In this document: piece after piece, positions 33,637-45,714 of the stretch
How positions within the stretch are numbered: the first letter of the stretch is position 1
How the letters are laid out: each line of letters opens with the position of its first letter
Notes under the pieces: model-generated
Databases searched by the model: none
What the model was told of the DNA's origin: nothing
Seen by the model: only the letters and a program-made list of their open reading frames with translations
NCBI RefSeq assembly: GCF_947179165.1
Contig: NC_077238.1
Coordinates: forward strand, 36,569,793 to 36,633,792
DNA length: 64,000 bases
Direction: 5' to 3'
Origin: Solanum dulcamara
Lineage: Eukaryota; Streptophyta; Magnoliopsida; Solanales; Solanaceae
Program-made: the position numbers and the translations under genes

Positions 33637-35844
33637 TATCATGACCCAAACTAGGGCCAATCTATGACACGGCGATTGGGATAAGAGGGACCCCAACCAA
33701 GCTATCTTAGCATACATAAGGTAAAGAAACATAGTCAAGTAAGCGCAAGTAAAATCTTAAGGGAACAGGTCTAAGGGATAGAAAAACTCAAATCAACATC
33801 CGAATGGACTACATCAAAACATCGTCTAAACATGCCTCTAGTCTAGTATTTGATGGGGACTTAGGACATGCTCCTATCTTACTCGAAACAATAGAAGAAA
33901 ATTTAAGTGAAGAATGAGAATGAATGTCATTTCCTCGATAAAATGAGGACTCACCAAATCCTTGATTTGTGAAGCAACTCTAGCCATGAAGAGGATGGTC
34001 GTGAGTATCGTCCATCCCTACACTATGAGACAATATGGGTAAAATATGCATTAGTACATAAAAGAAACTTAGTATGTAAGATACGAATGAACAAGTAAAG
34101 GAACATGAATAATATGCCATAAGATGAATAACCAATCATAATGAACATGAGTAAGGCTTAAAAATATTTGAGAACAAATAAAAAGTCATGGTCAATGCAT
34201 ATCATAAAGCTTCATCATAAAACTCATAGCTTAACCTTCAACTTATATAGGATAGGACCGTTAACCGATATCTTAAGACCATACAAGCTATAACATAGAA
34301 TCTGATGCAACCCTCATCGAGAAGGGGGAGGCTACCTTGTCATATATACTCCATCGTGGTACTCAACTGAACTCAACTATGCTATGTATGGATCTACTAG
34401 CTAGGACATTAATTCAACCTACGTGGACAACGTAATTTCGGACTTTAGGTTGCTACTAGGATTCCCTTGGGCAACTAACTGCATTACCGAAATGAACCCC
34501 ACCTAGAAGCCCTCTCGGTGCTTAGTCAATATCCCAAAGAAAACTCATAAAAACATGATCATAACATAATAGGAAAAGATAGTAACTACCTATCAATCCA
34601 TATTTTAAAATATATTAGGACTAGCTCATTAACTTTAGTGATTCATAAGAATCCATAACTTCGGTGAGCATTGTCGTTATCTCCATCTAAACATTATTGT
34701 GCATAAATTGTACATATCACCCCATAATAAATTTATTTGATCATAATTTATCATCATTATAACATTCATCATTATATCATAAATATCAACTTTAAATCAT
34801 GAAAAGTTTCTTTGAAATCATTGGACTCATAATAAACTCATGAAAATCATCTTTAACTTTATAATCACAACTTGGAAATAGATTTATGTAATGAATTCAT
34901 AATTAAAATTAAAATCATGCAATTAATATGATAACATGCTTATAAGGATCATTGATAATCATCCAAAATGAAATTGAAATAGCCCAATGCAATTTATCAA
35001 AACTAGGTTCATAAACTATTGAAAATTGAATAAGGTCTTGAGAAAACTTTGGGACTCCATGGGTGAAAGGAACTCATGGAAAAATCCCTACATAGCTTGA
35101 GTGAATTCACATAGAATTGAAGAAGAAACCTTGGTGAATCTTGATACCCTAGTTTGAAACTTGGAGAGGAATCCTCGAGAGAATTGAGTTCTTGCAATAG
35201 GAGAATTTAGAAAAATGATTTAGAATGAGGGAAATTTCAAAGAATTGTGTAGATATATGATTTAAATTATCCATAATTGTGTGTAGGTTGATTGAAATGA
35301 ACTTAGGAAATAACACAAACACCCCTCATTAAAATTGGAATTTGGTCCTACGATACCTTACGATTCGACCTCAGGTCTACAATTTGTAGACTTGAGTCAT
35401 AGTGCAGGTTTCTAAAAGACCTAAAAATCTAGCATCTAAAATTTACCTACGAGTAGTCATCACAACTCATAATAACATCTATGGTTCGTAGACCTAACTT
35501 GTCTTGCAGGGTTAAAAACTCTAACATTTTCCATTTTCTGAAGTTGTGTTGATGAGTTTTTTCTACGACTTGTCATGTGGTTACGATTCACCGATTAGAC
35601 TCACCCTACAGGTCTAATACAAACTTTAGAGTCTTTGAACTTTTAGAATGAGTCATTCTTATGACTCATCAACAGAATGATGACTCATCCTATTGAGTCG
35701 TAGAACCTCTCTAGAGGGTAGTTCTAGGAAGACTCTTGGGACACACTCTTACGAGTCATAGGAATCCCTACTAGTCATAGGGTGTCAATCCCAAAAGTTA
35801 AAATTTCTCCTTGGTTCCAACTTTCCGACTTTTGGGGTCTTACA
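33637..35844 (-). repeat. E4 3' LTR
   Basis: This is a 2.2-kb LTR with edges TATCATGACCCAAACTAGGG (mutated TG) and CTTTTGGGGTCTTACA. It aligns throughout with 53795-55931 ('cgatatcttaagaccat', 'gatcatcaaaatga', 'gactcatcaacag'). The 35340-35790 part carries TGACTCA/TGAGTCA words. Confidence 0.88.
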
Positions 35845-35861
35845 ATATCTCCCCCTTGGGA
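35845..35861 (-). other. E4 polypurine tract
   Basis: The minus strand reads TCCCAAGGGGGAGATAT directly before the TGTAAGACCCC start of the 3' LTR. 35862-36110 is 3' non-coding sequence. Confidence 0.8.
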
Positions 35862-36109
35862 ACATTCATCCTCAAATGAGATTAACTTATCATAGAAAAG
35901 ATACGGAAAGAGGACTAGCAACCCAATATGATAATAATAATACCTCGTAATACATGGAACATGAAAACTTCAACTCAACATAAATCATGACTTTAAAATC
36001 AACTTTCATGGATATGAATGCATATGAATGACATAGGAGGAACTGATTACGTAAGTCTTCAACTAACCTGAATAAGAAGAATTACTACTTTAGGCTTGAG
36101 TAGATGGAA

Positions 36110-37330
36110 AGAGGCACGATTATTGTTTCATCATATCTGCCTCTACTTCCCATGTAGAACTTTCCACTTGTTGATTCCTCCACAATACCTTGACGGATGC
36201 ACCTTCTTTGTTTCTTAACTTCTTAACTTCCAGGTCCAAGACTTTCACCAGAAACTCCTCATAAGTCAAATTCTCTTCAACATGTACATCTTCCAATGGT
36301 ATTGGAATTCAGATCACCCATAAACTTTTTCAACATAGATAAATAAAACACCAAGTGAACCATAGCTAATTCGAAAGGCAAATCTAATTCATAAGCCACC
36401 TTTCCAACATATCTCAATATATTATAAGGACCAACATATCTAGGACTTAGTTTCCCATTCTTGCCAAAATGCATCACACCCTTTATGGGTGAAACCTTCA
36501 AATAGACCCAATCATCCACCTCAAATTCAAGCTCTTTTCTCCTAACATCTGAATAGGACTTTTGACGACTTTGAGCCATCTTCAACCTCTCCCTTATAAG
36601 TCTCACCATTTCCATAGCATCAATTACCCAATTTTCACCGATAAAGGATATCTCACCTACTTCAAACTATCCCACCGGGGACCTACATCTTCTCTCATAC
36701 AATGATTCGAAAGGAGCCATTTGGATGCTAGAGTGATAACTATTATTATTGGTGAATTCGATCAATGGAAAAATCTCATCCCAACTTCCTTTAAAATCAA
36801 TAACACATGCCCTCAACATATCTTCAAATGTTTGAATTGTTCTTTCGGCTTGACCATTGGTTAGAAAATGGAAAGCGGTACTTAAAATTTGTAACTAGAC
36901 CATTTTGAAATAACTTCCAAAAGTGTGAAGTGAATTGAGTAACTGGATCTAATATAATAGAAAAGGGAGCACCATTCAGTCTTACCAATTCACGAACATA
37001 TAACTTAGCATAGTCTTCGACACTATAAGAAGTCTTAACCGATAGAAAATGAGATGACTTAGTCATTGGATCCACAATAACCCAAATGGAATCACGTTGC
37101 CTCTTAGTACTAGGAAAACCCATTACAAAGTCCATATTCAAATCCTTCCACTTTCCAAATAGGAATTTCAATGTCTTGGGATAAACCTCCCCATTTTTGA
37201 TGCGTAACTTTAACTTATTGGCAATTTGGACACTTAGCGACAAACTCCGCTATGTTCTACTTCATGTCATTCCACCAATACACTTCCCTTAAATCATGAT
37301 ACATCTGGTGGAACCCATATTTATCCAATA
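36110..37330 (-). pseudogene. E4 integrase with chromodomain, broken
   Basis: The frame at 36824-37243 covers the catalytic core: NMDFVMGFPSTKRQRDSIWV, then IVDPMTKSSHFL (first catalytic D region) and PFSIILDPVTQFTSHFWKLF (second D region; the family has SDRGTQFTSHFW). The frame at 36277-36615 covers the C-terminus: YSDVRRKELEFEVDDWVYLK, VSPIKGVMHFGKNGKLSPRY and VGKVAYELDLPFELAMVHLV. The chromodomain (36120-36280) follows in another frame. Stops near 37244 and 36620-36820 break the gene. The motif order matches E1 and E3, so E1, E3, E4 and E6 are relatives. Confidence 0.87.
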
Positions 37331-37790
37331 TTAGGAACTATGAGCCTCATTTAATATCAACTCTCTTCAACCATAGATATTAGGTACACACAACCAAACT
37401 TGATAATGAAGCAAACCATCTCCCCCTTGGGAGAAAGACTCAATGGATTTTTTGGCAACCCACTTCCTTAACTCAACTAACATTGGATCATCATCTTATT
37501 TGTCCTTAACATCCACCACAAGAGACAATTCTGAACCATTATGAACATAAACACCTCCATCGTCAGAGTCGACCAACCGCACACCTAAATAGCTCATCTA
37601 TGAACATCTTTGATCAATTCTTTCATACTTTCCTTAACATGTGCAACAATATTCATGGACAATCTACTTAGTGCATCGGCAACCACATTAGCTTTTCCTA
37701 GATGGTACAACACCCTCATATCAGTCTTTTAACAATTCAAGCAATCGTCTTTGCTGAAGGTTCAAGTCTTTTTTCTTAAATATGTATTAT
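37331..37790 (-). pseudogene. E4 RNase H to integrase connection, heavily decayed
   Basis: By position this is the RNase H C-terminus and integrase zinc-binding segment on the minus strand. Short readable pieces such as the cysteine-containing stretch near 37200-37260 and 'gccgatgcactaag' (ADAL-type, 37665-37680, minus strand) fit the usual 'NVVADALSR' block. Stops are frequent and no long frame survives. Confidence 0.55.
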
Positions 37791-38883
37791 AAAATTTTAT
37801 GGTTGTTTACCACATATACATGGACACCATAAAGATAGTGTCTCCAAATCTTCAAAGCAGACAACCACCGCTAGTTCCAAGTCACAAGTCAGATAATTTC
37901 GTTCAGGTACCTTAACTTGCCTAGAAGCATAGGCTATCACCTTACCATTATGCATCAAAACACAACCAAGACAAACTCTTGAAGTATCACACAACTCAAC
38001 AAAACTACCGGACTCTTCTAGCAAGGTCAAAATGCGAGCGGTAGTGAGATGATATTTCAACTCTTGAAAACTCTTTTACATAAGTTTCTAACCATTCAAA
38101 GTTCACCTTATTTTTAGTCAACTTAGTTAAAGGTGACAAAATCGATGAAAACCCTTCCACGAACCTTCTATTGTATCCGACTATGCCCAAATAACTTTTA
38201 ATATCCGAAGGGGATAACATTCAATGCCAATTATCCACCACCTCGATTTTCTTAGGATCAACCATAATCCCTTCACCAAATGCAATGTGACAAAGAAAAG
38301 CCACCTCCCTTAACCAAAACTCACATTTATTGATGTTGGCAAATAATTGCTTGTCTCTTAGAGTTTGCAACACAATTCTTAAGTGATGATCATGCTCCTC
38401 CTTATTCTAAGAGTAAACCAATATGTAATCGATAATACAATTACAAACATGTCCAAATATTATTTGAACACCCTATTCATCAAGTTCATGAATGTTGCAG
38501 GGGCATTGGTTAAACCAAATGACATAACTAAGAATTTATAATGACCATACCTTTTTCAAAATGTTATTTTGGGAATATCACTCTCCCCCACCCTTAATTG
38601 GTCATAACTGTAACAAAGATTAATCTTAGAGAAATAACTTGGCCTTGTAATTGGTCAAACAAATCATGTATCCTCAAAATTGGGTATTTATTCTTGATGG
38701 TCATTTTCTTTAATTGTCGATTGTCAATGCACATATGTAGAAAACCATCCTTCTTTCTAACAACCAAAATGGGAGCACCCCATGTGGATATGCTGAGTCT
38801 AATAAAACCTTTGTCTAACAAGTCTTTCAATTAATCATTTAACTCCTTTAATTTTCTCGGGGCTATTTAATTAGGAAGAATGG
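37790..38883 (-). pseudogene. E4 reverse transcriptase and RNase H, catalytic box damaged
   Basis: The RT N-terminus at 38594-38830 reads [37 protein letters not shown] and [18 protein letters not shown]. RNase H follows at 38005-38220 (LGIVGYNRRFVEGFSSIL) and 37797-38060 ([36 protein letters not shown]). The catalytic box near 38425-38455 should read FIDDILIYS. Here a base is missing before it and the second aspartate codon has become TAC, giving IIDYILVYS. The gene is therefore dead by frameshift and by active-site change. Confidence 0.86.
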
Positions 38884-39327
38884 TATCCGCCATAAAAGAA
38901 CCGAGCCATAACAAATGAGAAGCTATCCGACTCAACTCCAACATAATGACTCTGATATAGCTAGCCCTTTTGGGTACTTGAATATTGCCTAATTGTTCGG
39001 GTCCATTTATGGTTATTGCTTCTGTGAACATAGTAGCTAAATAATCCCAACGTGTTACATAAGGCAAATATTGTATAATTGTTTCATTTTCCGCAATTTT
39101 CTCCATCCCTCTATGTAAATAACCCAATATTGGTTTGCAATCGACAACATCTTCACCATCTAGAGTAATGATGAGTCGAAGAACACCATGCATTGATGGG
39201 TGCTGAGGCCCCATATTGACTATCATGAGGTCTTTTCTTGTAGTTGGTGCAGTCATAAGTTTTTTAACGATTCATTCTTCCATGAATTATTGAAAGTTAA
39301 AAGAAGTTCATGAAAATTTAATAGAAT
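38884..39327 (-). pseudogene. ndhH: Plastid ndhH 5' fragment inserted in nuclear DNA (NUPT)
   Basis: From an ATG at 39256 a 129-codon frame on the minus strand opens with [20 protein letters not shown] and continues [43 protein letters not shown] and [20 protein letters not shown]. This is the start of plastid NDH subunit H (full length ~390 residues; part of the thylakoid NDH complex in cyclic electron flow). Homology stops after GSFMAD at 38884, where E4 RT sequence begins. About 70 bp upstream of the ATG (39257-39327) looks like plastid intergenic sequence. Only about a quarter to a third of the gene is present, with no plastid neighbours, so it is not a functional gene. A few residues differ from my knowledge of the family (for example GSF for GPF), but the frame has no stop. 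Confidence 0.93.
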
Positions 39328-39397
39328 TGAGTACCTAGAAGGAGATCTATGCCCAAGTTAATTTCCCTTGCGGGAGGAACATCGGATAAAGAAGAAT
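39328..39397 (-). pseudogene. E4 protease-RT linker remnant
   Basis: Minus-strand reading gives DSSLSDVPPAREINLGIDLL and LGTQ, the gypsy linker (family pattern DLPGIPPEREIDFGIDLLPDTQ). It sits just upstream of the plastid insert and lines up with the RT start on its other side (ILPN, IAPRKLKELND), so the plastid DNA entered E4 at this linker. At 39397 the sequence switches to the E5 LTR. Confidence 0.75.
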
Positions 39398-40490
39398 CAA
39401 TGGCTATTTGATAGTTTGGTCACTTCACATTACCATTTCAAGCTAATAATGAATATCTAACATAGAAATATATTTACAACCATAATTCATTATTGATTCC
39501 ACACCAAATTATCAAAACTATTTCAAATTAACAATTTATGAGTTGTAAAAAAAACCCAAATCTAGAACAAATATTTAACTAAATAGAACCCCCCCCAAAA
39601 GTAGAGGGTTTAGTCACATATTATAGAAATTATATTAAAGTAATTATCTTCCAGTTGATTAAGCAAAGTTTGAACTCTAAATTCCAAAGCCCAAAGCCAA
39701 AATCTCAAAAATAAAAACAAAACCCCAAGATAACTTCAAGTTTCTTATCTCTGAGTCTTAGCAGTGGAAAAACATCCCTCATTTCCCTTTCAAAATTCTA
39801 TTTATACGTGTGCAAAATTTAGGCAAAACTATTACTTGGGACAACTTTCTCACACTAGTCACGCTCGCCAAAGTGGTCTGCGGGTCACATTTCAATTCTT
39901 TTCCTCGCCTTTTAGAGCATTTCTCTTTCACTTCATTTCTCTAATTTGGCGAACTCGATCTCTCTTGCCGACAAGTTCGGTGAGTCACCCTTTTTGCCTC
40001 TTGCACAGTTCTTCAGTCGCTTTGTTTTCCTGAAGTACTGATCTTTTAGGGGAGCTCAGATAACCTCACATTACTGATCTGCGAGTCAACGAGTGTCTCA
40101 CCTGATGTCCTTTCTGATGTTCCTTTGATGCTTATTTTCCAATGGCTTTTAGGCAAGCATGATGCAACTCGCCCATATAAACTCGACGAATCGCTGAATT
40201 ATATTTCTTTAGCTAAACTGGTTAAGCTGTTAACCTTGAGTTCTGATATGATTAGCGAACTACTGACTCATTTGGCGACTCGCAAATAACCTTTTTTGAG
40301 CTTCAGCTTTCAATTTGCTCAATTTTATTCTTTTTAGCTCTTTTCTTCAATATTTAGCTCATGAATGATCCTCAACTCCTTGCATCTGCAAATGATCACT
40401 TTAAAGGTAGTTTTGGACATAACAAAGGCAAAGAGAACACTAATTTCTTGCATTTTGAGCTATAAATGAGTCCAAATTCCAAACTCATCA
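39398..40490 (-). repeat. E5 3' LTR, truncated
   Basis: It aligns with 52612-53719 ('tatttgatagtttggtcacttcacatt', 'tccaaagcccaaagccaaaatct', 'actcgcc...gaatcgctgaatta'). Its edge on the plus strand is CAAACTCATCA at 40490. About 500 bp that should precede it (as at 50001-50413 and beyond) are missing, so a deletion ends at ~39397. The ORF at 39764-40033 matches the frame of 52895-53236 only as LTR homology; it is not called as a gene. Confidence 0.85.
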
Positions 40491-40504
40491 ATACCCCCAA
40501 CTTA
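40491..40504 (-). other. E5 polypurine tract
   Basis: The minus strand reads AAGTTGGGGGTAT directly before the LTR start TGATGAGTTTGG. Confidence 0.75.
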
Positions 40505-41870
40505 ATTTTTTCCCTTGTCCTCCAGTAAATCAAGAAACCAACTAGTTCAAAACCAAAGACTACAAATAGTGCTCATTGAGATTCAACAGAAGATATGCAA
40601 ACGAGGTTCAAGTTAGCAAGCAATGTTCAATCATGCACTCAAGACTTCAAATGATGACTAACCAATTCCCAATGCAATTTCACATTTTCAAATATTCGCT
40701 CCAAAGTGCACATTTATTCCCAATGCTCACAATAGATTGCCCTCACATCAAAGAAATAATTTCATTCCACACTCTCAATATTCCATTCACAAATTATAGT
40801 GTAGGAATCACATGCTACTCTTGCACTCAAAATGATAAAAGAATGCATAACTTTACCCATAGGCTTGCCCTTATTTTCCAATCAATCAATTAATCAAATC
40901 ATGTAAGATGAAAAAGGGCGGGCTTTTAAGTCTTGAAATGGGGCTGAGTGCAAGGTATGATCATTATGATTAAGTGACTCAGCTTTCTAGGAGCATGGAT
41001 AAATTTCAAACATATCCCTTCCCCCCTCCCCCCTTTTTTCTTTTGAAATCACGAATCACCCTTTTTCAATTGTGCCACTCTCGAAACTTTACTTATTCAT
41101 TTGGACTCCTCCCTTTGTATCACTCATTTGAAAAGACAAAACTTTGCCTCATTTGTTTTTCTTTTTTTATATATATGGAGGGTTCATTTTCTTCTATTGA
41201 TCATCCAAGGGTAATCTCTCATAAAATACTTTACCATCTTCCTTCTCAATCTTACCACACCCCAAACTTAGGCTTTTGGCCTAAGTTGGCTATTCAACAT
41301 ATACAATGCTCCATGGAGTTTATAGGTGGGTAGAATAAAGGGATTTCAAAAGTTGACTTAGTAGTAAGTTTCATATAAGGAAAAAGTTAGGCACAAACTA
41401 TGCCAAGTTGGGTTCACACTCTCACAAAGGAATCACAAGAGATTAAGGTTGTTTCGGACTCACTCATCGAAATCATGCCTAAGATTATTTCTTTCAATCA
41501 CTGATTATAACAAACCAGACAAATGAGGTAAGTTTTATGTGTCCTCATGCATGTTTTTCAAGTATATCTCACAACACATGGCATTCTAATTATGAAAATC
41601 GAACATAACTTTACAGTTTCAACTCACATGCACAGATCATTGTAAGACTCACACTTGAAATTCGATTAGTCATAACAAGATGCCAAGAGTTTGCACAAGA
41701 ATTATGCATTCTCTTTTGCCTCACTGAAATTGCACAAAATATGTCATTTATCAAGAGAACTATTCAAGTCATCGATATTGATCAAAACCAACTCTCAAAT
41801 ATGCAAGTGAACAATAGACAAAACTATCGCAACTTAAGTAGAGATGCAACCCACAAGTTTCAAACCAAAT
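40505..41870 (-). other. E5 3' non-coding region
   Basis: This is 1.4 kb between the envelope-position ORF and the 3' LTR. No coding similarity is seen; the 40576-40893 and 40974-41333 frames look like chance. It contains a 30-base uninterrupted pyrimidine run at 41015-41044. Long non-coding 3' regions are usual for Athila-type elements. Confidence 0.6.
41015..41044 (-). other. Second purine tract upstream of the E5 3' LTR
   Basis: Thirty bases, all pyrimidine on the plus strand, so on the minus (element) strand an unbroken purine run of the form AAAAGAAAAAAGGGGGGAGG and on. It lies ~520 bp before the functional-looking PPT. It resembles an extra plus-strand priming site, but this is inference. 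Confidence 0.5.
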
Positions 41871-41872
41871 TT

Positions 41873-44050
41873 CTAATACCAAATATATACAAACAATCGA
41901 CTTAACAAAATATAATTTACAACCAAAAATAAAAAAGCAACTGGTTTAGGAACATAGGGTACACTCACCCTATCTAAAAAATAAAGTAGTGTCCTTAATG
42001 TGAAAAGTAAAATACTAAGTAAATGAGAATGAGAGTAGTGTCCCCCAATCAAGCTAAGTCTAAGGAGATCTCTGGACCATAGCAGCATCCTCAACTGGGG
42101 CATTAGTGCTCGATGTCTCACTCATAATAGCAGGAGGTGGTGGTGGCACACTAGAAGGCATTAGAGATGGTGCCTCATGAGAAGGATCAGCAAGGGACCG
42201 CTCCACAGTTACCTGCATCTACACATCCTCGAAATAAGCGAGGCCCTCATAAGTTTCATCGGCCATCAACACAAATAACTGAATCATGTCCAGTCATAGT
42301 AGTTTACAGAACAACATTACCAGCAACAAGAACATTCCAGCCAAGAAAGCCAGAGGAACAACAGAACTAACAATACGCTGAGAAGGAGGAAGCTTAAACC
42401 TGCGCCCCTCAGGGGCATTAACACCAACCCACAACATCAAAATATTTGTAGACTGAAGCTCGTCAACAGAATATCCCTCAACATTTTCACTCTCCACAAC
42501 TCGAGCGGTGAGAGTGGCTAGATTTTCAACTATCTCTGTCAATATGGTTCTCTATCCCTCTACCTCAGCTTGTAAAGATATAAGATCATCCTCAATCACA
42601 GTATATATCATAAAGGAAACAACAGTCTCTAATTTCGAAGCTCTCACATCAGCTAAATGGGCTAGATTGCTCATTGTATATATCATAGCCTGTGTCATAG
42701 AGGCCGATATGTAGTACAAACTGGAAGAGCTATTGAAGTAGACGGGGTAGATAATGAACCCAGCGTATTAGAAGTGGGCGGCATAGTGCCAGCCTCTAAA
42801 GATTCTGTATCAACGACGGGTGTAGTATTAACTAGAGGAGGCCACTTCCTAGCCTCAACATCATGCAAGTAATCCTCCTCAATCCGGTGGATATCATTGG
42901 ATCATGTGGGTTCCACTCTTATATCAGTAGACTCAATAAATAGTATCCCTTTGTGCTCACATAAATCAATAATCTAGATGGGGAATGGCAATAAGGTTTG
43001 CTGCCGCTGAATCCTCAAAACAATCTCTGGAACAATGATTACACCTAGGTTTAGGCCATTCCTAGCAATGATACTTCCCAATAAAGCAGTTTTGGGATAT
43101 TGTAAAATAGACTCATTCTGACTAGGCATTAATTTACTATTGATGAATCCAAACCAATATCGAGCAGCCATATTAATGTATTTTATGTTGATTACGGCCC
43201 CTTCCCCAATCCACAGAGGAGTAATATCCTAAATCAATAGGGACAGCCATCCTTTTAAATTGTGTAATGTGCAGGTTTTAAGCTTATCCTCTAAGGAATG
43301 GAAATACTGGTAAGTACACCCCAAAGCATCACTTATATTAGTTTGGTTGTTGTTTACCTCTTTTTCATGAATAGTCATAACTTCAAGCAGGCCTGCTGCA
43401 TCGCCTTTTTCTTGCCCTTTTGATGAGCATTTGCATAGGTTTCATAAAATTCTCAAACTCATAAAGGGACATATGGAGTCCAAGCTCTAGTAAAACACTC
43501 GAATTGGTGGAACAGAATTATTCTCCAAATGTCTGGGTACCTATCGACTCATTGAATAAAGAGTCTTTCTTCTTCCTAAATTATATGAATGCCAGCAGCC
43601 TTTAAGTTTTTTATTGTGTGAGGTGCAACCATGGGGATTACCCTATTAACTATTGGGTCATGAGCTACTTTTGTGAGAATTTCAATACGTGTGCACTCGT
43701 GGCCTTCTTCTGTAGCTAAAGAGACAGGCTGAGATTCCATAATAAGAGCATGCATCGCGGTTGTGGACCTCTCATCTTGATGTCGTGGTATTTCATCATC
43801 AAATGAAGAGCCGTGAGAACTTGAGTTATCAACAAATTGACATTTTCCTTTCCCTTTTTCCTTGGTACTCACACACCAAGGTGGGCATTGAGTGGATCGG
43901 AGAGACTCGGATGGTTCATTTATAGAGATACCTCGAGCCCTCTTTGTAGGTGGAGCAACTTCATCGATAAGACAATATATCAGATGCTTATCCCTGGCCC
44001 ATTCTTGCAGATTAAACATACACCAATAAAGAACATTGGTTGATAGGTTA
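41873..44050 (-). pseudogene. E5 envelope-position ORF (putative plant transposon protein), broken
   Basis: This reading region downstream of pol on the same strand is split by stops. At 43576-44019: EWARDKHLIYCLIDEVAPPT, then KRARGISINEPSES. At 42974-43171: AARYWFGFINSKLMPSQNES, then ILQYPKTALLGSIIARNGLN and LGVIIVPEIVLRIQRQQTLL. At 42294-42542: LATLTARVVESENVEGYSVD, then a hydrophobic end SSVVPLAFLAGMFLLLVMLF. The middle part matches the domain known as 'putative plant transposon protein', common downstream of pol in Athila/Tat elements. Its function is unknown; 'env-like' describes position only. The hydrophobic stretch could be a membrane segment, though it may arise from a frameshift. 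Confidence 0.75.
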
Positions 44051-45714
44051 TTGTAAACTCAAGTAAAATGTAACTGGGAAAATAGTGGAACTAAGAAGTG
44101 CTGATGATTGCCAAAGGAAATGGTGTGTCGCCTAGTGAAGAAAGGCAGGCTCAATCTAGCTTGCTAAACTTAGAAGGGCTAAGGAGTAACATATTGGGTG
44201 ACGTAGATACCAAATTGGTAAGACACCTGAAGAGTTTGGCAAGAAAGAAGAGTTCGATGAAAGTACCAGTATGATTTTTGATTCAATACTCAGTTTCACA
44301 GGGGAAAAAGGTAAGGGGAAGTGCATAACGGCGAGCCACCGAGGTGCATTATTGAGTCATTAGTTAATAACTGAATTGTTCAGGAAGAACTATCAATTGA
44401 GAGTGTGAAGGTTGAGTAAACTCAGCCCTTGGCGACTCGCCAAACACTCAGGCAAACACATATGACCCCGCGTAACTACCTACAAACACTAATTTCTCAA
44501 ATTTTCAGAGTAACAACCTTCTACATAGGCATTACAAATATCCTATATACAATTTGGAAAGAAATAACGGAACTCACCCATAACCCATCCATATAGGGAT
44601 TCCAACTTCTCTCAAAATTAATCAACTCACCATGAATTCGACAAAATTTGCCCTAAATAATTATGTCACCTGTCTATCATTGGGGAATGTTAAGATTGCA
44701 TGGATATGCGGTTACTTAAACTTCACCCCCAAGAAAATTATCAACCTTGCTTGACGTACTATCCCTTTTCAATCAATGACCCACACATGAAACTCAAGAT
44801 AAAGTTGCTAATACAAGCCACAACAAACAAATAATAAGATAATTACAAATTCTAACAATCTCTTCAAGGCAAACCTCATATAAGTTTTCTTAAACAACAC
44901 CATGTCAATAACATATAAGCTATTCAACGAATTATGAAATCAATATAGACAATGTAGGACATAAACCAAGGAAGCACACCTGTAAAATTTTATTTTGATG
45001 AAAAAGAGAGAGATGGTTGAGAACACAGGTTCAATCCATACAGATACGAATGTTAATGGCAGTTAAATAAAAGAAAAAAAACTAAAATAGGGGAAATAGG
45101 AAAGGGTAAAAGTGTAGAAAGATGAAGGAGCAAAATTTGAAGAGTTGGGCATTTAAATAAAAGAGGGCCCTTTTAGTTCCATGTGGTTGTTCAAGTCAGT
45201 GAGGAGCACACAACATCGCTGAAGAGATTAGTGAGTCTCCAAGTTGTCATGTGATTGCTAAATGTGTTATAACCCTTCAAGTCTTAGTTGAATGATTCAT
45301 CAAGAATGATGGAGCTCATGGACAAATATAGGCGATTCTCCAACATATGGACCAGCTCACCAATAGTTGCAGAACACTTTGAAGATTTGAGGTTTTTTGA
45401 AGGTCTTAAAGACGATCTTATGTGGTCTCTCCTTAGTACTTTGATGGATCATCAACACTGACTTTGGCTCGCCCAAAAGATTAGAACGTCTAGGGATAAA
45501 TTACCCACCCTAACACCTAAAAAGCGATCTTTGATGGGCTTACCCATTTGGTTCGGCAGCTTTCCATATGGCTCCCTTTACTCTCCCACTGAGTCAATTT
45601 TATAGATTTCAACTTCAACCTACACAATGAACAAACAGTTATTTAAAAACACTCAAACATGGGTTGCCTTCCAAGAAGTACCTTATTTAATGTCATGGCA
45701 TGATGTGGACATGC
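44051..45714 (-). other. E5 spacer between pol and the envelope-position ORF
   Basis: This is non-coding sequence of 1.7 kb. Words such as 'gcgactcgccaaacac' (44431-44446), 'ctagtgaagaaaggcaggc' and 'agtgaggagcac' recall the 'actcgcc' words of the E5 LTRs. No coding similarity is seen. Such a spacer, thought to host the splice or internal promoter for the third ORF, is usual in Athila; here no specific site is recognised. Confidence 0.55.

Noticed and set aside
38867..39256. ndhH as a working gene, or as mitochondrial nad7
   Set aside because: Only the first third is present, with no plastid neighbours, inside a dead retrotransposon. nad7 is the homologous mitochondrial protein, but the N-terminal wording here is the plastid form.
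39764..40033. Conserved ORF shared with 52895-53236
   Set aside because: The similarity is that of two LTRs of E5; the frames differ in length and start.
42294..42542. Retroviral envelope gene
   Set aside because: It is in the envelope position, but no signal peptide, cleavage site or coiled coil could be supported; only the plant-transposon-protein domain is recognised.
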